Assembly (NCBI GenBank): GCA_007449985.2
Contig: VIIQ02000094.1
Location: 248,001-312,000, forward strand
Direction: 5' to 3'
From: Desmodesmus armatus
Taxonomy: Eukaryota > Chlorophyta > Chlorophyceae > Sphaeropleales > Scenedesmaceae
Length of the DNA: 64,000 bases
The translations under genes and the position numbers were made by a program. Shown piece after piece: positions 57,458-64,000 of this stretch (the first letter of the stretch is position 1; every line of letters begins with the position of its first letter). The notes below the pieces were generated by a model. It ran no database searches. It was not told the origin of the DNA and worked only from the letters and a program-made list of their open reading frames with translations.

Positions 57458-60400
57458 CTAGTTTGATACCCGCTTGGAGCGTCGGGTGATTGAAGCCTGC
57501 TGCTGCAGCTCCTCAGCCTCAGCTGAGGGTGTCAGCACGCTCCCACGCCCTTGCATGGCGGGGAAAAGGTACCTGCAACATCAGCAGGAGCAGCATGCTG
57601 TCGCACTCAATGCAAGAGGCACCAAGCACAGCCTGTGCAACCCAGCTGGTCCATCCTTTGCGCTGCGGGCCTACACAGGCCCTGATTCTCAACACTACAT
57701 GCAGCAACAGCCCAATCTGCTGCACCGTGTCAGGCTGCCCCAGAAGGTATCACCAGAAGGCCGCCGGATGGCCGTCCTACCTGTGTCCGGAGTTTGTGCG
57801 GAACAGCCCCAAGCCTGGCCTGGCGGACTGCCACGCGTCAAAGGGCCCAGGCACGCTCACACGGCCCAGGCTGATGCTGCCGCTGCCACCCGAACTGACG
57901 CTGGGGGCCCGAGCACTGTCAGGAGGTATGCTGCCCCTCAAGCCGCAGCTGCCGCTCGTCAAGCTGCCGCTGCGCCTGTGGTGCCGAGGGCTGGGCGCTG
58001 CTGCTGCCACCCCCGACATGTTGGACACGACGCTGACTGAGCGGACTGCAAGGGAGGGGAAGTCAAACACCGCTGGGTCGAGCCCAGAGTCAGCTGAGAA
58101 GGTATCTGCTGTGCTGAAGCTGGCACGATCCATGTCCATGCTACCACGTGCAGCCTGCATGGCTTGGTTGATGGCCATTGGCATGGACCTGGCATGCTGC
58201 AGGTTGCTTGCAAACGCAGCCCTGACCCGCGGGCTGACTGCTGAGCCCAGCTGCGAGGAGGACGATTTGCCTCCAAACAGCAAGCTGTTCCTGCTGCCGC
58301 CAGCACCGCCAGTGGAGGGCTCCCGCTTGAACAGGGCCGACAGCCTGCGTCCTGCCTGTGCTGGGGGCTCTGCCAGTGGCGGCTGCTCCTGCACACGCAT
58401 GCTGCTGCGATGCTCTGGCGACTGTGGGCCAGTGGACACCTGGGCTGCACCAGGAGCAGCCGGCCCTGGAGTCCCTCTGCCATCCTGTTGGCCCTGCTGC
58501 ATGTCTGCTGAGCCGCTGCCTGTCTGTGCTGCCTGCTGCTGGCAAGCTGCTTTGACCTGCTGCCAACGTGCCAGAGGGCTGGCCGCAGACTGCTCCGGGA
58601 ACAAGCTGCCAGCAGCCTCTTGCACTGCATGAGGGTTCAACAGCAGCAGGATATCACAAGCAGCACCATACTCGTCAGCGCTGTTTGGCCATCTGCCCGC
58701 TGATGTGCCCAGATGAAGCTGTAGATGGTCGCGCTGCACACACAACAACCCACCATGGACATCACGGGTGGAAGCACAAGGTGCTGCATTGCAATGTATG
58801 CTGGCATCTTATGCAGCTCACCCATGGCTTCAAACTGCTCTGCCAGCTCTGGATATTGCTGCAGCACCACCTCGAGGTCTCCCCTGCTGAGGCTGTACAG
58901 CTCTGAGTAGGTGTGTGCCACGACTGTTGCACTGCGCTCCTGACCCAGCAGGCATGAGTACTCGCCAAAATACTCGCCAGGATGAAGGAACCCAAGGGAC
59001 CTGCAGAAAGGGCCAGGACATGCAAGCAGAGCGGATATGCAACCGCATTGCCGACCCCTTTCAATTGTTGTCTGTGCAAGGGGAAGGGTTCAGGTAGCCC
59101 GATGGCGGGGGGGGGGGGGGTAGCTCAGGCGTCTATGAACAGGATCAGCCATGGCGCGCTGCCCTGGGCACAGAATGGTTGCTGAGCCTGCGGGCAATGC
59201 ATGCGCTGCATGTTGACTGCACTCCTCAGCCGGCCCCCCATTGACTGCAACAGCTCCCTGCCAGCAGTTGGAGACAAGCACCAAATTCAGCAGCACAGTC
59301 ATGCCCGCACTCATGACATGCGGCTACCTGTAGGGCCTGTGGGCCAGCTCGTCCTCAAAGGTATAGCGACTGCCACCACACCATGGCTGCGTGTCATCCT
59401 GCGCTTCGTCAGACTCAGGCTGCTGCATCTGTGCGTTGGTATCAGCCGCATCTGGCCCGCGCCTCTTGCCCAGCAACCAGTCTTTCCAGCCACGTGCGCC
59501 AGCCTGCTGGCCTGCCTGCTCTGCCTGCTGCTCGTGCTCGTTGATGGGTGTGGGGCACCGTGAGCTCTTGCAAGCCTTCAGTGGACTGCGGGTGTAAGCT
59601 GCACGGGCTAGAGGGCAGCCGTCTTCATCCTGATACAGACACACCTGTGGGAGGGTAGTGTGTTTGTCAGTAAAAGTGCGAAGCACAACAGGCACAGCCT
59701 CCAGGAACAACAACTCACTCGGACAGCAACAGCTGTATCTGCTGGCAGCAGCCGTGTTTGTTTGCCCCCTGGTAGAAGTGTTGCAAGCTGACATACACCG
59801 CGCTGATTGGCCAAACCAAACACATTGCGTCCTTCCTGGGTTTACAATCTGTCCTCCGCCATGACCATACATTGGCAGTGAGCCGTCTCACCTCCAGCGA
59901 GCCTTGGCCAAGGAAGTACATCGCATCTCCCATGTCACCCTGGCGCACCACGATATCACCAGGCGCATAGTACTCCAGCTGCAACACGGTGACGACGCTG
60001 GTGATGAACTGTGGATGCTGGCCCCTGGAAGCGGTGCAACAAGTTGCCAAAATCTCAGAAGCTGGCTGGATCTGCACTTGGACCCAAGGACGCATGCCAA
60101 AGCAGACATGCTGGAACATATCAGGCATGCACAATTATGGCTTCTCATGCTTAGCTGCTGGCCTTACCTGAAGAAGGGCACCTTTTGCAATGCCTCCTGA
60201 AAGTAAGCAAAACAAAGAGGAAAGCGCATCAGCACATGTGCTGTACAGCTGCATGCGTGTCAAGGACATTCCTGTAGTTGGCAACTTCGGGCTTTTGCGC
60301 CAACCACATGCGACCTCAGCAGTTGTGTGAGCACTACGTGCCGGATGTTTGCCGCTGCAGCTCTTGCCAAAGCCATGGTGCTGAGAACACTGGGGCGCTA

Positions 60401-63400
60401 CAAGGCTGCTGTCTGATGGAGACATTTGGTCCTCACCTGGTAGAGGTGCAGGATGACCTGTGTGCGCAGGCTTGCTGAGAGGCCCGCAATGATGTCGGCC
60501 TCATCGGCCTGCACTTCCCGCTCGATGACATAGTCACAGTAGCTCTTCACCTTGTCAGCGAGAGCTCGGGGCACCTGTACCAGCAGGCCATGCACACATT
60601 GCAGCACCAGCTTGCGCAGCCAGGTGTTGTACGCATGCACAGTGAGACCAGCACGCCGGAACAAGCCAAATGCACTGTGCGGCAACTGCAGTTACCCTTG
60701 CAATTATCGTCTGTCATGTGTTCTTACCCTCCTGTGGGACAAGAAATCGTCCACGGCACGCCGCTTGGCCGTCATCCTGCAAGAACACATGCGTTAACAT
60801 TCAAGGGTTTGCGCACTGATAGTTGTAACCCTGCTGTGCCTTGAGCAACAGGCTGTTGTGGCAGCAGCGCCATGCACGCATGTCCGCCGTCCCCAACAGC
60901 GGCATCATACCTTGCACGGGTGCTGCTGGAGGCTTGCACAATGACGGACATGGTGCCCTGCACAGCACCAGGTGTAACACGTGTGATGCAAGGTGCGGCA
61001 TCTCTGCTTTACTGCGCAACGCAAGTTGCCGCCGGCATAGACATAATGCACCAGTATGGTGATGCCTGCAAGCAGCCAACTAGGTGCGTTCCGGTGCGTG
61101 TCTTGCACTGGCCAGCTAAACGATGTACAGTCTGCACATCCCTGCTGCAAAGATAATCATTTGACATGGCGCACCATGAAGTATCCAAAAACCGACGCCC
61201 CAATCAGCATGACAATGACTGCCACAATCTTCTCCCTGAGCGTCTTTGCGACGATGTCACCTGCAACCCAATAGAGTAGAAGACAAGCAGAGTGCATCAG
61301 TTGGCGCGTGTTTTATCTGGGGCATCACGGGTACTTGCTCACAATTCAGAGTACAATGCTTGTACAGTCAAGTATGCAAGTCAAGGTTGTGCGCCACTGC
61401 ACGCACTGGCGGCCACTCTTGTGGGGAGCTCCCTGTCTCACCAAAGCCAACAGTTGCCAGTGTGGACACTGAGAAGTAGAGCGATGACACATATTTGTAG
61501 CCGTCACTCTCATCACTCTGCAAGAAATCACATATGCCATGGTCAGGGAGTATGCACAGAGGCGTATAGCAGTGTGCTGCTTGACAGCAAGGCGGTTCGT
61601 AGCAGTGTTGCAATGATGACAAATTGACAGGATTGCGGACTACGGCCGAGCCTTTAGGCGTCTTACCAGGCCTGCGTGTGACACCCAGCCACCATCGGCA
61701 CCAAGCATTGCTGCCCAGTACCACACACACGCGATCCAGTGCAGCATCATGCAGCAGGTGACACAGAGTGTGCCAAGCTGCACCATGGGCCTGTTGATTA
61801 GCCATTCAACCTTCGACATCAAGGCTGGGAGTTTCGCAAGACGCGCCATCCTCAGCATCTTGAGCAGCCGCAGGACTTTGACAAGCCGCAGGATCCTCGG
61901 GATCTGATTGGCAGCACGACAAAGGAGCAGCATTAGTCTTCCAGCCATGTTAGGCCCAGTAGCCCTGTCCACTGCTGGACAAGGAAGCTGCCTGCCACAT
62001 GATCAATGTGCTCATTGCAATCTATGATGCCATGGGTGCTTCCACATTGAGGACCAAGGCCTACCTTGAGCAGGGCCATGACAGACTCCAAGCCGTACTC
62101 GTTATGTTGCAGCATCTGCTCATATGGAAGCGATGACACCAGGTCACATATGAACCAGCCGCGCAGGTAGTGGACAATGACCCTGCTTCGCTTTGTCACC
62201 ACCTTCCCATCATCACCTGCAGCAACACAAGCGAAACGGTGCCATAAGCTGCAAGGTTCTATGGCTCGGGGTGTATGGTCAGGCACTCGCGTGTTGTGCG
62301 CACATGACTCAGGGTGCATGTCAGGCACTTGTGTGATGTGCGCACACGTGGCAAAGGGTTTGCCAGTAGTTTATGCAGCTTGGGACATCTCCAGATCATG
62401 TCAGAGCCCACTCACCAACAAACGCCACCCTGGTGTTCATCCATATGTCAAAGAGAAACAGGCTGGTGCAGAGGACGTCTATCTGGGCAAGTGGCTGTGT
62501 GAGGTCCGTCTGCAGGTCAGCCACGCATTGCACGTAATAAGGACAGATGGCCCATCATGACATGCCCCTGCTATGCGTCAAGCACACTACCATGGGCGAG
62601 GACTCCCGCACAGTGCATAGCATGTTCTGGCCGCACAGATGCTGCAGCTGTGGTCCCATGCTGTCCCATGCTGTCCCAGGCTGTCAAGCTGCTGCTGCTG
62701 CTGCTGCTGCAGGCAGGTTGGCGGCAGCCAATCAGGACTCATGCATGCATGCATGCGTGCTTGCCCGCACGTGTCACTTACAAAGTCTACCGCAAACGCT
62801 ACTGTGTAAGGCAGGATGATGCACAGGTACAGGATGACAAGCAGCATAATCAGGTCCCATGCCAGCACCAGGTAGTCGCCAGGCAAAGCAATATCCCACA
62901 GCAGCGCCTGCAGCCACGTGACACACAGCAGCAGCCAAACCTTTGGTTTGCCACATGTGCAGTCACAGGTTGAGCTAACTGTTTGCAGGATGAGTGCTGA
63001 GACACTCACAAGTAACACAGGTTCAGGTCAGGACGCATGGGCAAGCGCTCCAGCTCGTACCCTGCCATCCAGTGTGGTTGCGCATTTCTTAGCGTCAAAC
63101 CACCACGAATTTCCCAGCCACTCACCTTTATAGGCATGACCACTGCCTGGAAGCACTTTGCAGCTGCACCTGCCTGCTCTGTTGGCTGCAAGTACTCCTG
63201 CTGTTGCACTCCGTCCATGTCCGCATGGACCCTGTTGACACACGGCAGACATTTCAGACGTTGACAGTCAGTGATCCAAGAGCGCGTGAGCTGAAGCTGT
63301 GGGCAGTGTGTACATCAGACCTGGCTGCTCGGCTGGCTGTGGCGTCGTGCAGCATATGCTGCAAGTGTGCAGATACTGCGGTTGTGCCCTCGTGTGTGCA

Positions 63401-63992
63401 GAAGGTGGGCGTCAGTTCCATGTGCCCTGCTGACCTCTTGGCGAGCATGTCAAACTCTCTGCCTGCGCCTGCAGCCCCTGGCCGGCTGCCAGCCCCATGG
63501 CCTTGCTCCTGCTTGTCACCCAGCTGTTCAGACTGCTTGCTGGCCACTGCTGAAACATGCACAGCAGCGTCAAACGTGGACGCCGTGCTGCAGTGCTCTG
63601 TTGCATGGCTGCCTGTGCTGGAGTCCTGTGCGTTTGCATCAGGCTGCTGGCTGGTGCTGAGTGCATGTGGCTCGTGGCCATCATGCTCAGGGGCCTGCAA
63701 GAGCAAGAATGAGTGGTTTGCAGCTGAAGTGGTGTGTCACAAAGTGAGATGATGAATTCAGCATACTTGGCCGGAGCACCTTGCGCCAGACTCGATTCCC
63801 ACAGACATGCGAAGAAGTTGGCAGTTGCTGTGGCCAGGGCAGATTGTGTGTGGACAGCTGGATGGCAACATGAGCCAGGGCTGCATGCAACATCACCAGG
63901 TTTAACCATACCTGCACGTGCTGAGTTGCTTGTACGGCTCGCTGCAGCAGCACTGCGTCTGCTATGCTTGGCTTCAGGCTCTGACCCAGCAT
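57458..63992 (-). CDS. Voltage-gated K+ channel with cyclic-nucleotide-binding domain (HCN/EAG superfamily)
   Basis: Eighteen exons on the minus strand close in phase from ATG 63992 to TAG 57458 (1,085 residues): 63992-63912, 63694-63321, 63231-63126, 62907-62782, 62509-62416, 62216-62065, 61903-61667, 61517-61442, 61260-61175, 60957-60911, 60776-60728, 60574-60437, 60196-60168, 60024-59892, 59644-59328, 59000-58822, 58699-57781, 57572-57458. S1 is in exon 4, S2 in 5 (LFLFDIWMNTRVAFV) and S3 in 6. The S4 voltage sensor in 7 is RILRLVKVLRLLKMLRMARL. The pore in 8-9 is TLATVGFGDIV, a K+-type GFG filter at residues 414-416, and S6 is in 9. The C-linker is in 10-13 and the CNBD in 14-16, with the phosphate-binding cassette FGEYSCLLGQERSATVV. 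The Ser-rich tail is regulatory-looking. Upstream exons beyond 64000 are possible. Confidence 0.9.
59328..59644 (-). other. Exon inserting about 90 residues into the CNBD of the channel
   Basis: Exon 15 begins VCLYQDEDGCPL, which can still serve as a CNBD beta strand. It then continues with about 90 polar residues (KACKSSRCPTPINEHEQQAE, later DAADTNAQMQQPESDEAQDD) before the next exon resumes the fold at FLHPGEYFGEYSC. In usual CNBDs these parts are separated by only a few residues. Phases are consistent on both sides (phase 0 in, phase 2 out), so the segment is genuinely coding. Confidence 0.75.
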
Positions 63993-64000
63993 GGTGCGCA

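Noticed and set aside
63006..63125. Read-through of channel exon 3 (VSGWEIRGGLTLRNAQ and on)
   Set aside because: Splicing at the GTGAGT after MPIK to the next acceptor at 62907 keeps phase and leads straight into S1; the read-through ends in a stop.

Overview
The window looks like nuclear DNA from a chlorophyte green alga. The genes have many short exons with GT..AG introns, and most acceptors end in GCAG. The base composition is moderately GC-rich, and (CAG/CTG)n tracts run through both coding and non-coding DNA. TGTAA, the green-algal poly(A) signal, follows some stop codons. The gene set also fits an alga: starch phosphorylase, a secreted Ser-Pro-rich protein, an expansin-like fragment, a peptidyl-serine galactosyltransferase of the hydroxyproline-glycoprotein pathway, and an LEA-like protein with a plastid-type N-terminus. 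I would guess a Sphaeropleales or Scenedesmus-type alga, but this is inference. No bacterial operons, ribosome binding sites, CRISPR arrays or tRNA/rRNA genes were recognised.

Layout. (1) 3-1515 (+): 3' part of a nuclear-type, charged protein gene. (2) 1753-10551 (+): 23-exon plastid alpha-glucan (starch) phosphorylase with an ACT domain fused to its N-terminus; intron 13 carries a small inverted-repeat element. (3) 12410-17443 (+): secreted Ala/Ser/Gln-rich protein built from duplicated exon pairs and proline-rich linkers, with one apparent frame break in a hexamer repeat. (4) 17775-18613 (-): truncated expansin-like gene; a lone exon of unknown origin lies at 18775-18912 (+). (5) 19884-24145 (-): six-knuckle CCHC RNA-binding protein with a prion-like Gln/Gly tail. 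It diverges from (6) 24422-38145 (+), a roughly 3,400-residue low-complexity protein whose last exon is 6.6 kb and holds two copies of a CxxC module. (7) 39437-45158 (+): peptidyl-serine alpha-galactosyltransferase-like protein with a ShKT domain. (8) 45435-46835: 1.4-kb foldback transposon with two captured coding-like segments. (9) 47079-48666 (+): stand-alone TAZ zinc-finger protein. (10) 48667-51352: intergenic, with two decayed pieces of the last exon of gene 7. (11) 51353-56501 (+): LEA-like amphipathic-repeat membrane protein. (12) 57458-63992 (-): CNBD-containing K+ channel with an insertion inside the cyclic-nucleotide-binding fold; it may continue past the right edge.

The neighbours do not form one pathway. 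Three genes (3, 4 and 7) have a cell-wall or secretory theme, gene 2 belongs to starch metabolism, genes 5, 6 and 9 are probably nuclear RNA/chromatin proteins, and genes 11 and 12 are membrane or stress related. All exon models were made by eye from splice sites, reading phase and homology. In most genes the phases close exactly from start to stop. The exceptions are the secreted protein (one base short), one acceptor in gene 6, and the expansin.
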